This document shows, piece by piece, positions 11,575 through 23,200 of a DNA stretch of 64,000 nucleotides. Positions within the stretch are counted from its first letter, which is position 1, and every line of letters starts with the position of its first letter. The DNA is from Sitta carolinensis (Eukaryota; Chordata; Aves; Passeriformes; Sittidae). The position numbers were made by a program, and so were the translations under genes. The notes beneath the pieces are model-generated. The model did not search any database. It was given only the letters and a program-made list of their open reading frames with translations, and was not told the origin of the DNA. The stretch covers positions 2,232,001 through 2,296,000 of the forward strand of contig JAVUNC010000005.1 in assembly GCA_032173965.1 (NCBI GenBank), written 5' to 3'.

Positions 11575-11608
11575 CTCTTAAAGGGGCCGCGCTCTTAAAG
11601 GGGCCGCG
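11575..11608. repeat. Perfect 17-bp tandem duplication in the MKLN1 promoter
   Basis: CTCTTAAAGGGGCCGCG occurs twice with no gap (11575-11591 and 11592-11608). Each copy carries TTTAAGAG on the minus strand, so any TATA-like element is duplicated 17 bp apart, directly upstream of MKLN1. Confidence 0.9.
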
Positions 11609-11628
11609 CCGGCGGTGGGGGGGACGGG

Positions 11629-12700
11629 CTGAGGGGCTCAGAGGGTGTCCCATGGAACTGAGGGGCTCAGAGGGTGCCCCATGGAACTCAGAGGGGCTGT
11701 GGGTCTGAGGGGCTGCCCTGAGGGACTGCCCTGAGGGGCTCAGAGGGTACCCCCTGGCACTGAGGGGCTCAGAGGGTGCCCCATGGAACTGAGGGGCTGC
11801 GGGTCTGAGGGGCTGCCCTGAGGGGCTCAGAGGGTGCCCCATGGAACTGAGGGGCTCAGAGGATGCCCCATAGAAGAGAGGGGCTCAGAGGGTGCCCCAT
11901 GGCACTGAGGGGCTCAGAGGGTGTCCCATGGCACTGAGGGGCTCAGAGGGTGCCCCATGGCACTGAGGGGCTCAGAGGGTGCCCCATGGCACTGAGGGGC
12001 TCAGAGGGTGCCCCATGGCACTGAGGGGCTCAGAGGGTGCCCCATGGCACTGAGGGGCTCAGAGGGTACCCCATGGCACTGAGGGGCTCAGAGGGTGTCC
12101 CATGGCACTGAGGGGCTCAGAGGGTACCCCATGGCACTGAGGGGCTCAGAGGGTGTCCCATGGCACTGAGGGGCTCAGAGGGTGCCCCATGGCACTGAGG
12201 GGCTCAGAGGGTGCCCCATGGCACTGAGGGGCTCAGAGGGTGCCCCATGGAAGAGAGGGGCTCAGAGGGTGCCCCATGGCACTGAGGGGCTCAGAGGGTG
12301 CCCCATGGCACTGAGGGGCTCAGAGGGTGCCCCATGGAAGAGAGGGGCTCAGAGGGTGCCCCATGGAACTGAGGGGCCCAGAGGGTGCCCCATGGAAGAG
12401 AGGGGCTCAGAGGGTGCCCCATGGAACTCAGAGGGGCTGTGGGTCTGAGGGGCTCAGAGGGTGCCCCATGGAACTCAGAGGGGCTGTGGGTCTGAGGGAC
12501 TGCCCTGAGAGGCTCAGAGGGTGCCCCATGGCACTGAGGGGCTCAGCTCAGCTGTGGGTCTGCAGGGATGCCCTGAGGGGCCCAGAGGATGCCTCAAGGG
12601 TTTGAGGTGAGCTGAGAAGTTTGGGGAATGCCCCATGGGGATGAGGGGATCAGGGGGTGCCCCATAGGGCTCGAGAGGGATGCCCTGAGGGGCTCAGGTG
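11629..12700. repeat. 29-bp G-rich minisatellite upstream of MKLN1
   Basis: The unit is 29 bp and contains GAGGGGCTCAGAGGGTGCCC followed by CATGGCACT. I count about 28 copies of the GGCTCAGAG core (one as GGCCCAGAG). From about 11826 to 12420 copies are nearly identical and regularly spaced. Both flanks carry a diverged variant with GGGGCTGTGGGTCTGAGGGG. The last 150 bp, up to 12700, are worn copies. Unit types recur in order: GTACCCC and GTGTCCC units alternate at 12066, 12095, 12124 and 12153, and GAAGAG units sit at 12250, 12337 and 12395, spaced by 87 and 58 bp. Most units carry a CCATGG palindrome. The array begins about 100 bp from the start codon. Confidence 0.95.
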
Positions 12701-12823
12701 GTTATTTACCAAAGGAGGAGTGCTAATTACCAAAGGAAATGCTCCTTCCCTGGCTCCACACGGATGTGTGGGAAAGGGTTCAAGAGAAACCCAGTGAGGT
12801 TTGATCCTACACGGGCTCCTGGA

Positions 12824-12890
12824 ATTATATATGGTGAAGGTTGGAAAAGACCTTTAAGACCATAAAGTCCAACCATCAACACAGCACTGA
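12824..12890 (-). mobile_element. Short CR1 3' end fragment
   Basis: GGTGAAGGTTGGAAAAGACC, then TTTAAGACCATAAAGTCCAACC, is a minus-strand CR1 terminus. About 65 bp are recognisable. It sits 120 bp beyond the end of the minisatellite. Confidence 0.8.
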
Positions 12891-14417
12891 CAGGACCGGC
12901 ACAGAAGCTTCTCTTTGGGGATTCTTTGACAATGTTCTCTCTGTCTGAGGTGGTTGTAGGGTTTTTCCTGGAGAAGGGAGATGTTTTCATCCAGAGCTCC
13001 CACCAAAGCAAGGGGGAAATTTGGGATGCCCCTGGGGGAGCTCTGAGCTACTTGAGAGAGAAGGGGAGATATTTCAAGACCGGGGGAGAAAAAATAAAGC
13101 CAAACCAATAAACCACTGTCTGTTGGAAATGACAGATTGGAGAGATATTATGAGGCAGGACAGCAGGATGCCTGGCTAGATTAAATTAGCACAAGGATTC
13201 TTTTATTTTTTTCCCCCTTTTATTTTAGGAAAGTGAGTGAGAATGTGGCAGCAAAATCTGCCTGCGGATGAAAAACTCGCTGAGCAGCCTTGAAGGCTGA
13301 ACATCAACTGGCTGTTTCAAAAGTGAGGGGGAGCAGAAAGCACTTCATCTCAAGACCCCTTCCCAGAGGGTGTTTGCTATGTTTTCACTGGTATCAAAGC
13401 CACGCAACACAACAAAATCCGTGCACGAGGCACAAACATCCACATCTCCTTCTGCTGCTTCACTAACAAGGCCTTTTGAAGTTTGTGGCCTTCCCACGGC
13501 ATTTCAGACTTCACTTTATCCCAGCACCAACCTGCAGGCATCCCCCTCCCAAAATTACCACAGGAGTAATAAAACAAATATTTTGCTGATCATATAGTCC
13601 CAACACCAGAGGAAGAGACACCACCTCAGTGTTCAGAGACTCGCTAACAACCAGCCCAAGGGGAGCCATGCCATGTGAAACCTGTGACCTCTGAATATGG
13701 AATTTAGGGGATTGAGAGTGGGGGTAACAGCCCTGCAGCAGCCAGGAGGAGGAAGAAAAGGAGGAAGAGCCAGCAGCTCACTGCTGCACAGTGAAACCAC
13801 CCAGGATTTCTCTGCCCAATATCCTGTTACCACTTGAATCAAGACCTGGATGCCAAGCCAGTGTATTTTTAGCACATTTTGGACTTAAAGTGAAGGGAAT
13901 GCTGGTGAAATACGCAGTACTGACAGCTCTGGAAAATCTTTATTCATCTGCAGCACAGGCGGCAGGGAAGGCTGTGAGGAAGCAGAGCAATCCAAAGCTG
14001 CAAACCGAGCCCTTGGGTCCCTCTGGCGCAGCCTGCCCAGTGCTGTGCAGTTACCAGGCTGATGAAGAAGAAGATTTTTCCACACTCTGAGTGGACAGAG
14101 CACAGTGGGGAGGAGCCTGTGTGCAGGGCAGTGTTGTGCTGCAGATCTGGACAGCCTGCAGAGGAGCTCCCTGTATCCCAACCAGGGCAGCTGCTGGAGC
14201 CCAGCTGGTGACGGGGCCATAGACGAGGAGGAGAAAAGACACGGGTATCAGAACCCCACTGTGCTGGTCCAGGCCTGTGCTGTGCTTGCTCTGCCAATAT
14301 AACGCTGGATCTGAGGAATGTGGGGAGCCCAATGGCACCAACATGCCCCATGCTGCCTCCAGCAGTGACTGAGACCCATTGGTCCAGGGAAGTACCACAA
14401 AGAGGGCACTTAGACGT
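12891..14417. other. Intergenic stretch, no gene seen
   Basis: No exon or repeat family was recognised. A long pyrimidine tract ending TTTTAG at 13228 resembles a plus-strand splice acceptor but has no supporting exon. A purine-rich run lies at about 13741-13770. Long open frames on both strands at 13790-14470 do not resemble known proteins. Confidence 0.6.
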
Positions 14418-14850
14418 AGAATCACAGAATCATTAAGGTTGGAAAAAACTTCTAAAATTATCAAGTCCAACCATTAACCCAGCAGTGCCAAACCCACCAC
14501 TAAACTATGTCCCCAAGTGCCATATCCACATGATTTTTGAACATTTATTTGGATGGTGATTCCACCACTACCCAGAGCAACCTGTTTCAGTGCTTGACAA
14601 CACTTTCAATGAAGAGATTTTCCATAATGTCCAATCTAAAGTTGTCCCCTAGGACAACTTGAGGCCGTTTCCTCTCATCCTCTTGCTGGGAGCAGACACC
14701 AACTCTCACCTGGTTGCACCCTCCTGTCAGGGAGTTGGAGAGCAAGAAGTTCCCCCCTGAGCTTCCTTTTCTCCAGGCTGAGCCCCTCCAGCTCCTCCAG
14801 CTGCTCCTCATCAGACTTATGCTCCAGGCCCTTCACGAGCATCCCTGTCC
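14418..14850 (-). mobile_element. CR1 LINE 3' copy, ~430 bp
   Basis: The minus-strand copy starts with AGAATCACAGAATCATTAAGG and the AAGTCCAACCATTAACCCAG block. It runs through GTCAGGGAGTTGGAGAGC and CTTTTCTCCAGGCTGAGCC to a CTCCAGCTGCTCCTCATCAG end. The tail octamer and 3' region are well preserved. It is 5'-truncated. Confidence 0.93.
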
Positions 14851-16759
14851 TTATGAAGCAATCCCCGTGCAGTTTTCCTGCTCCTGCCCCCCTCACTTGG
14901 GACCTCACTGAAACCCTTAGGCACGTTCTGGTGCCTCTCAGCCCAGAGCTGGCTGGGTGGATCCTGTGCTGCCTGAGGCTGGCTGCTCTCTGAGGATGGG
15001 GCCACAGAGGGGAAGTGAGAGCTTTCCTAGCAGCAGAAGGTCCCTTTGGTGTTCAGGGACCAGCTTGCCAGAGAGCTTAGAGGTCCCTGGATGTGTGCCT
15101 TGGACAGTAGCTGGAGTTGCTGGGAAAGGCCAAGGTGACCACAAGAGAACTTCTTTGCCAGAGACAAGAGGTGTCTCTTTGCCAGGAGGATGCACACACA
15201 GCATTCACGTGCTTGCCATCAGGGAGCTGGAACCCCAACTGCAGGAAATTTGGGGATTTGACAGTTGTTTGTGTCAGCCTCGAGACAAATATCTCAACCC
15301 CCCGCATCAGAAACTCGCTCCTCTAGTGCGCGTGTGTTTCGAGTTTCCTCATGCAAAACCTCGCGTGGGCGTTTGGATATGTAATGAGCACATAGTTCAG
15401 GATGAAAACAAGTTTCGTGGAAGAGCCAAGTAACGCCAGAAAAATGAAAGCAATACAAACAACAACATGGCACGCAGCCATACCAGCCAGCTCGTGGGCC
15501 AGCCGGATCTCACGTCCTCCCCGGAGCTGCGGAGCCGATCAGCTGTTGGAAAAAGAGACCTTTAAAGACAAGCGAGAGAGGAAATAGCATTGGCAGCACA
15601 GGCCACTGCATGTTTCCTTCCAAAGCAGGACAGAGCCAAGGACATTAGGCAGAGCTGCAACACTTGGGGTCTCGTTGCTCAGCCATGAAGCAAGGCAGAA
15701 ACCTCAAGTGGGCTGCAGTTGTGTAAACTCCTATTGTTTAGGGAGCGGAAGCTGAGTGCTGGCCCAGCGGTGTATTGTCCTACCAGATTTTGGCAGTGCT
15801 CACCTAACCGAGCTCCTCCTGCAAAGCCAGGGCCTCGTTTAACTCAGACATGGTACAAAGGGAATAAAACCTCCTGCCTGCACCAGACCCAGGCTAAGAG
15901 CTTCCTCCCGAGCCAAATGCCTGCTGTGTCCCATAGCACCTTGAAAGAAAAATGTTTCTAACCTGTGGGCAAGGCTGGAGCAGGACCAGAGGGAATTCCA
16001 AAAACTCAAACTGGCCTCACTCATCTTCATCCCTCATTTCAATGACATGATGGAAAAAAGTGGCAAAGTTCATTGAGACCCATTTCCTGTGGGGCTGCCA
16101 TGCACATCCACACCTAAAAAGGATGAGAACAAGCCTCAAAACCAGATGATGTTTTATTTCTCCCCTTAGAGAGAGGAATCATCTGTGCCTCCTTACAATG
16201 CAGTAAAACAATACCTCCTTCAGTGTAATAAAATACCTCTTCTGATCTAGGCCCTGATCCAAGCATCTGCTCCTGGGCTAAACACTCCAATACCTGCTTG
16301 AGTCCTCTTCACTGCCTCTTGCAGCATCCGTCCTTTGGCTGAAGGCTTAAATCAGTGAAAGGCCTCACTGACAATCCAGAAGATTGAAAGGGGCCCAAAA
16401 TGCCAGTGCCTCCATGCACACATTGGCATAATTCTCTGCATAAAAAGCCAGCTTTAAAAGGCTTGTTTTGCAAAGCACAAGTGTGCATTTTTTCGAATCA
16501 AGGTCAGTAACTCAGCTTCATTCACCAGTCTCCAGCTGCAAAACAACATGCCCCATACAATGGAGGAGAGTGTATCTGAATCAGAAGATGCCTTTTAAGG
16601 GATGCAAGTGGCTCTGAGCCACACCGGGGAAAGAAGATCTCCTTGGTACCCTTGCATGCTCAGCCTGGTCTGAACTGAAATTGGGCACCCGAGGGCAGGG
16701 AAAGACAGTGAGATGGGAATGTCAGCACAAATCACACTCATGCTCTCCATCCTTTGGTA
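14851..16759. other. Intergenic stretch with a CpG-bearing block
   Basis: No gene is supported. Between about 15300 and 15480 the base composition is balanced but CpG is frequent (for example GTGCGCGTGTG, ACCTCGCGTGGGCG), unlike decayed intergenic DNA. The remainder shows nothing I can name. Confidence 0.5.
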
Positions 16760-17218
16760 AAATCACAGAATGTTTGGGTTGGAAGGGACCTTAAAGATCA
16801 TCTAGTCCCAGCCTCACCAGCCATGAACAGGGATACCTTCCACTAGGTCACATTGCTGAAGGCTTTATGCAGTCTGGCCTTGGACACAGCCAGGGTTGGG
16901 TCATCCGCATCCTCCCACTGGTGTTCCAGTGCCTCACCACCTCACAGTAAAGAATTTTTTTCCTGATATCTAGCCTAAATTTCCCCTCTTTCACTTTGTA
17001 CTCATTAGTTCCTGATGAAGAATCCCTCTCCAACTTCCCTGTAGGGCCCGTTCGGATACTGAAAGGTTGCTGTGAGATCTCCACACAACCTTCTCTTCTC
17101 CAGCCCGAACAGCCCCAATTTCCTCAGCCTGTCTTCATAAGGGACATGTTGCAGTCCTCTTGCCAGCTTTGTGGCCCTCCTCTGGACTTTGCTCCAACAA
17201 CACTATGTCCTTCTCTTT
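16760..17218 (-). mobile_element. CR1 LINE 3' copy, ~460 bp
   Basis: It begins AATCACAGAATGTTTGGGTT, continues with GGAAGGGACCTTAAAGATC and AACAGGGATACCTTCCACTAG, and ends CCTCTGGACTTTGCTCCAAC. Minus orientation, 5'-truncated. The open frames across it are CR1 shadow frames. Confidence 0.94.
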
Positions 17219-18185
17219 TGGAAAATGCAGTTTTCCGACGTCACCCCCATGCCACTCTCTCTGTGCCCACCGGTGTGGAGCGCCACCATGCTCAGCTCTG
17301 CTGCACAATTCAGCACTCATAGGAAGCAGACTAGACACTCCCAGCTGTGCCTCAGGCTAAAAATATTTACTCATCTCTTCTCCCCCAGGCAGGTGTGTTC
17401 ATCCCAGGCAGGGCTGCTCCCACAGGGATGCTCTTGCACGGCAAGCACTCGCTTGCTGCTCATTGCACACTGCGGAGCACTGGGGTGTTGTGATGATTCC
17501 TCTGAATCACCCAAAGAGAGCTCTGTCCTGTGTTTCAGATGCAAAATGTGCCTTGGAATTCAATAGTTGCTATAGTGCCTAATTACACATTTTATGGCAT
17601 ACTTAGTCACAATGGCTAGAGCTCTTGTTACTAGACTTGGGCTCCTTCTGTTGCTAAAAAGCTCCTCTTTTTGCTAAATGTTTTTTCTGCATTAGAAATA
17701 GTGTATTGCAGCATTTTCTCCCTCCAAAAATAACCCAAATTCATGGAGCACTGGTCATCAAATTGATAGTAGCAAGCTTGCAGCCCTCTTTCTGTCATGG
17801 TGCTCCATAATGCTCATCAAAGTTGGCTCAAACGACAGCAACTAAACATTTCCCAGGAGCCAGGAACTCTTGAGCACTGGTCCTGGCATCACTGCTGTCT
17901 GTGGTTTGGAGACAAGTCACACTGTCTGCTTGGGGCAGACACACCTTCCTCTGGCACTACAGAGATGGTGGACTCCTTGGGTGCTCTTCCCAGAGCATGA
18001 TTCAACCCACCATAGTCAGACACATCTTGCATGAAGCTGAATCAGCCTTCTGAGGTGCTGGTCTACCTAAGTACATTCTAGAAGGGCTCAGCTTTATTGC
18101 AGATGGCTGGAGTGGGTAAGAGAAGCCCCGTGTTCTGCATTCCTCTTCTAAACGGGAGGAATTCAATTGGAATTGGCTGGAAGGT
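17219..18185. other. Intergenic stretch
   Basis: Nothing is assignable. Positions 17560-17720 are AT-rich with few signs of repeats and could be a conserved non-coding element. That is a guess from composition. Confidence 0.4.
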
Positions 18186-18677
18186 CATGCCCCACCTAAG
18201 GTACTGTGTTCATCTCTGGAGCCCCCAAGATAAGAAGAACATGGAGCTGTTGGAGCAAGTCCAGAGGAGGCCGTAAAGATGCTCCAAGGGCTGGAACAAC
18301 TCTGCTCTGGACACAGACTGGGAGAGCTGGCAGTGTTCACCTGGAGAAGACAAGGCTCTGGGGAGGCATTAGAGCTCCTTCCAATGCCTAAAGGGACTCC
18401 AGGAGAGCTGGGGAGGGACTTGGGGCAAAAGCATGGGGTGACAGGACACGGGGGAATGCCCAGAAGGAAGAGTTAGATGGAATATTAGGAATAAATTCTT
18501 CCCTATGAGCACGGGGAGGCCCTGGCACATGTTGCTCAGAGAAGCTGTGGCTGCCCATCCTTGGAAGTGTGCAAGAAGAGGCTGGATGGGGCTTGGAGCA
18601 ACCTAATGAAAGGTGTCCAGGGCAGTTGGAATGAGATGATCTTCAAGGTCTCTTCCAACCCAAACCATTCTCTGATG
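18186..18677 (+). mobile_element. CR1 LINE 3' copy, ~490 bp
   Basis: Plus orientation, from CATGCCCCACCTAAGGTACTG through GAACATGGAGCTGTTGGAGC and AGAGAAGCTGTGGCTGCCC to TTCCAACCCAAACCATTCTC. The usual frame is disrupted by indels. The octamer tail is almost lost. Confidence 0.93.
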
Positions 18678-20282
18678 CAGGTGCAGGGATGTTCTCCACC
18701 CTACAGGACAGGATTGGTCTTTCCCCTGTTAACCTCTTTTTGTGCCTGGTTTTATTCACCAGGAGAACAGAAGCTAAGTACTTAATTGCCTACTTTCTAA
18801 GGAGTCAGGCAGGATAATTAACTAATGTTTGGGTAGTGTGTCATAGGGTAGGAGTGCTAAGTAGTGTTCTGTCAGCAGCACAGTGGGAGAGTGAAGGACT
18901 CAATCTTGTTTTTCAGCTGGGAATGTCACGGTCTCCACTAAGTCCATTGTTCCTGTTGACTGGTTTGCTGAGGGCAGGGAACTTGGGCAAAGTGTTTAAA
19001 AGAAGAGGATGGGAGGGGACAGAGAAAAGCTGTTTGTGGTCCAGAAGAATTGTCAGAAAAACTGGGTGTATTTTGGAAAAGAAAACTGCCAATGAAGCCC
19101 AAAAAAGCAGGAATTATGCCTGAGACTGCACATAAAATCCTTACATTTGTAAGTGTGGTGTAAATATTCAACAGCAACATCCTCTGAGTAACAAAACTGC
19201 ACCAGAGAAACTTTTCTTGCACTGCACTTATTGCACACAGGCAACACAGTGGGAATCGTGGTACAGGAACCCATCTAACTCACCCTGGGGACTAAAGCAG
19301 ACTCAGCCCAGCAGAGATTTCACATCTTTAATTTTTATTACTCTGCAAATTACGTTATGGATGAACTTCAAGCCCTCCTCACGTCCACTGATTATAATTG
19401 ATGAGATTTCAATCGCACCTCCTTGAAGTTAAACATCTGAGAGACACTTTGGTTAATAGTTTGCCTTTCAGAGCAGTGCATTAGTTCTCTTGTGCTCCTG
19501 TCTGCTTAATTTAGAGCAAGTGGCCAAGAGTGGTGCAATTAAGGAAGGAGGAATCTTGGGCTGAAGCTCTCGGTGCTTTCAAATGACCAGCAGACCCTCC
19601 AGCACCAGTTTGTTTTTTACAGTGGCTGGAACGACAATTTCCATGACTCACTGCTAATTATGCTCTGGATTTGCAAACAAAGGTTTTTAACCTATTCTGA
19701 TTTTATATGAAAATTTAAAATTCAGTGCTATCCCAGTGCCCTCCTAGGATGTTCCAACACACCTCTGCAAGCCTGACCCTTGCCAGACCAATCCAGGGAG
19801 GCACGTTCTCCCTCTGCCTCTCTTCTAAACAGCCCAAGGTTTCTCATTCTCTTTAGTTAATTTTCTCCTCTTGAGGACAGTCTCATGCTTTGATCTGTGC
19901 AGAAGATGAATTTTCCAGTGAGGCTGTTGGGCTCTCCCTGTTTCCCGTGGAGTGTCCAGCCACAGGCCACATGGAGATGATGCCAGCTCCCATCCCTGGA
20001 GTTGTTTAGCCAGCAGCAGACAATCTCAGCAGCTTCTGCCAACTGCTCTGCATCCTGTACAGATGTCTCACTCAGGATCTCCATGGCCAGGAATAGGGAG
20101 AGGAAAAACAATGGATAACCTGGAACTGACCCTCTCCACCGCGAGTGTTCTCTGATCTTGTGCACAGAGATCCATAAGGAGCAGTATTGCCTGACCTCTG
20201 CAAAAGGAAAGCATCCTTTCACTTCCCAGGCCTGACAAAATGCAATTATGTGGCCATGCACATGAAATGTCCACATGCCAAA

Positions 20283-20298
20283 CCCACCCACCCACCCC
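20283..20298 (-). other. G-quadruplex motif
   Basis: The plus strand reads CCCACCCACCCACCCC, so the minus strand has four G runs with single-base loops, the most stable class of predicted quadruplex. Confidence 0.75.
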
Positions 20299-23200
20299 AG
20301 CACTTCCTGGGGAGAAGTCATGCCCAGTCTCTAAAGTCTCTGATATGCTGGTTTATTCCAGAGCATCGCTTCCTGTTGTGTCTGTTCCTGGTTTTGTAGG
20401 TGGAAATAGTAGCAGCAGTTCTAGGAAGGGCAGGGCTTGGGGAAGGATATGCCTCTTCACCAAGGTCATCCTCCATGGCCATAGATGCTCCTCTTAAGAC
20501 TCTCTTTAGCACTCAGGTACAAGAGGAAAATAAGGGGAACACACTGCTCCCATGAAGAGAGATGAACTTTTCTTCCACTTAAGAGATAAATAATATTCTA
20601 TGGAGGAATAAGCATTTTCACTCAGAGCAGTTCATTCAGGGATCTCAAGCTGCATTTTACTGTTTCCCCAGCAGCAAATCCACCCAAAGAGACTCCTCTG
20701 TTCTGTCCAGAGCCCAACCCTACTCCCCCCAAAGAGCTTTTTGGGAGGGGCTGGGCTCACACATGGTCCAGGGCTGTTTTTATCTACAGATCCAGAAGTT
20801 CTCAGTCCATTGCAGGACAGTGCTTCCATTTTTTCAGGAAGAGAGGAGAGCCACATACCCAGCTGGAGGCTTGTTTCTTCCCAGGTTCAGCCCCTCCTGC
20901 CTCACCAGAAGCAATTTCCCAGGAGCCACAGATGGGCGTGGACTGATGCCTGAGCCCTCCATGCTCTGCTTGTCCCCGGGGTTACATGGGTTTGCAATCT
21001 GCTTCCTGGGAAAAGGAGGGAGGCAACGGTCCTCTGACAGCTGGAGGCTTGGGAAGGACTTGTGCTTACAGGCAGTCATCCGTGTGGCCTTGGCAGGGGC
21101 AGCTCAGAGGTTTGTGGGATGTGGGAGTGCCATCTCTGCTACTTTTCTGACCTGGCCTCACATCCATGGATTGATTGTGGGGCTCAGGAGCCTCCCACAT
21201 TGCTGAGAAGGAGGATTCCCTCTACAGAGATGCCAGAAGAGGATACACAACACAAAGTCAGAGAAGAGAGACAAGAGTATGACCCAAATCACCACATCCT
21301 TCAACATGAGGACCAGGAAAATCACAGTCCAGAGAGTTTCAGCCCAACATGTGCTGGAATAAAACAAGCTCCCTCCTAACCCCATTCGGCATAGATTTTC
21401 CCTTGCTGGTTTAGACTGGGACACAGAACAACATTAGAGTTGTGCCCTGAGGTGGTGCTGCACGCTGCAAGCCAGGCAGATCCCAGTTTCTCCTGGTTCT
21501 GGTGTAACAGGAGGGACACCAAAAGGCAGCTTTCCCTTCTCCAGTCTTGGCACTTAGCAAGGGGCTTCTGCTCCTGCACAGGTCATCCCACATTGCCTGC
21601 TGGCATATTCCTGTTTGCTCAGACTTAGGTGTGGAAATTCAAGCTCCTTGGCCACTGCAGGGGGTGAAGGAGTTTGCTCTGCATAAGCCCCAGGCTAAGA
21701 GCCTTTGTGCAGACACCTTGTTCCTGGGATTTGTCTCAATGGGGCCTAAGTCTGGCTGTGTCCTTCTGCAAGGTGAGGTCCTGATCCCATGGGAGCCCTC
21801 CAGTTCACCCTCTTTATCCTTCCTGAGACCCTTAGTTCTGCCCTTGGCCTTGAGTCCAGTCATCTTTGTCAAGGATGAGAAATTTGGCTCCATGCAAAAC
21901 TGAAGGAAGCTCAAGAATGTGTTGTACCCTCATGGAGTATATCCCTATACATACCCCACAGCTACAGATTTGCTCATGATTCCCAGCTCCCTGTTTGTCC
22001 TGGATGTCTGGGGAGCATCTACCAACCATGAGAGCCACAGAGCCCTAAAAATGAGCCCTGGGAAAGCAGAACAGCCCTGCCTCCTCCAGCAGGACAGCGG
22101 TGGCAGACGTGGCTCCCTCTGCAAATACACAGCTCCGAGGGTAAAAATAACAGGTTTGGGAATGGAAAAAGGCAAAGCAAGCAGGCTTTCTTGAGAAAAG
22201 GGAAGGTGGGGCGATGAGCAACAACACAATTCTGAGCGGGGGGTTGATCCCACAGAGCAGTTAGAGGCCATTGAAGCTTAAGAAGTGCCATAGACATGGG
22301 TCTGCCTCTAGAGGACAAGAGCTGGCAGATGTGCCCCTGCTCTGTCACATTGCCTGGGCAGTGCTGGAGGGGATGACCATAAAAAACACATTGCCAGGCA
22401 TGCTCTGAGCCCTGTGCAAGGCTTTTCCCTCACAGCACCAGCCCACCCAGCTCCTACACGTGTCCTTCAGTGCTGCCCCATCCCATGAAATGATGAACCG
22501 GGCAGAATAGAGGTGCCAAGCCCGCCTGTGGTGGGTGCTGAAGTGCCTCGTGTCAAGAGTCATTCAAGCCACCCACAGCTGCTGCCCGCTTAGACCTCAG
22601 CTTCCTCTGCTGCCAGCGAGCAGCAGTCACGGCTGTGTGGGCATCCAGAGCGTGTGGCTGAATGCAGAAGCAGTGAGTGGCTAAAAAGAAGGTAATTCCG
22701 AGAATATGCTTGTGTGTGGTAAGCAAGGACAATGTGTACTCCAGACTGCTGAGAGAGTGACCTTTTAGAAGTGATGGAAAACCAGGCAGATAGCTGGGAA
22801 CTTGGAAATGGAAAGAAAAGAAATCTTGGAAATTTTTACCTGGCAATTCTGACTTCAGTCCTGAGCACAGCAAGGGGGAAGGCAGGGAGTGACATCAATC
22901 TCTGAATAGCAAAAGGATGATGGGATAACAAAAGTTGAGGAATAAGGCTATCAAGAATGCAGAAATGGAGAGATCTCTTATCATTTCGTAAAATGAATGG
23001 ATGTGGGAACACTGTAAGGCAGCGAAGAGTTTGTTATAGTGTCTGACAAAGCCTTCTTTTTTTTATTTTTTTAATTAATTTCTCTTGGCTTGGATCTGAA
23101 CATCATCACACAGGCTGAACTTTGCAATCTAAAGATCCTCTTGGATGGCCACGTGGAATCTTGATTCCCCCATGATAAAGTTTGCATGTTTCTGTTAATG

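Larger units (their letters stand above)
11526..11610 (-). promoter_or_regulatory. MKLN1: MKLN1 core promoter and 5' leader region
   Basis: The 85 bases before the start codon are very GC-rich. They contain a GC box (GGGGCGGGGC, 11561-11570) and two 17-bp copies that read CCCCTTTAAGAG on the minus strand. The transcription start cannot be fixed by eye. If either TTTAA motif acts like a TATA element, the leader would be only about 20-40 nt. The alternative is dispersed CpG-island initiation. Confidence 0.6.
11180..11628. promoter_or_regulatory. MKLN1: CpG island over MKLN1 exon 1 and promoter
   Basis: GC content and CpG frequency rise sharply between about 11.2 and 11.63 kb and drop on both sides. 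The densest part, 11270-11620, contains runs such as CCCGCGGCC and GCAGCGCGGGCCCGCGC. The island spans the 5' flank, all of exon 1 and the start of intron 1, typical for a broadly expressed gene such as MKLN1. The right edge merges into a G-rich but CpG-poor minisatellite. The limits are by eye. Confidence 0.85.

Noticed and set aside
11264..11842. 192-codon minus-strand open frame through the CpG island and minisatellite
   Set aside because: It begins in the minisatellite and passes through MKLN1 exon 1 in a different frame. GC-rich, stop-poor sequence explains it.
11629..12700. CRISPR array
   Set aside because: Repeats are contiguous without unique spacers and lie in vertebrate DNA. It is a minisatellite.
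13195..13240. Splice acceptor (pyrimidine tract then TTTTAG at 13228)
   Set aside because: Isolated signal with no credible exon or donor. Such tracts are common by chance.
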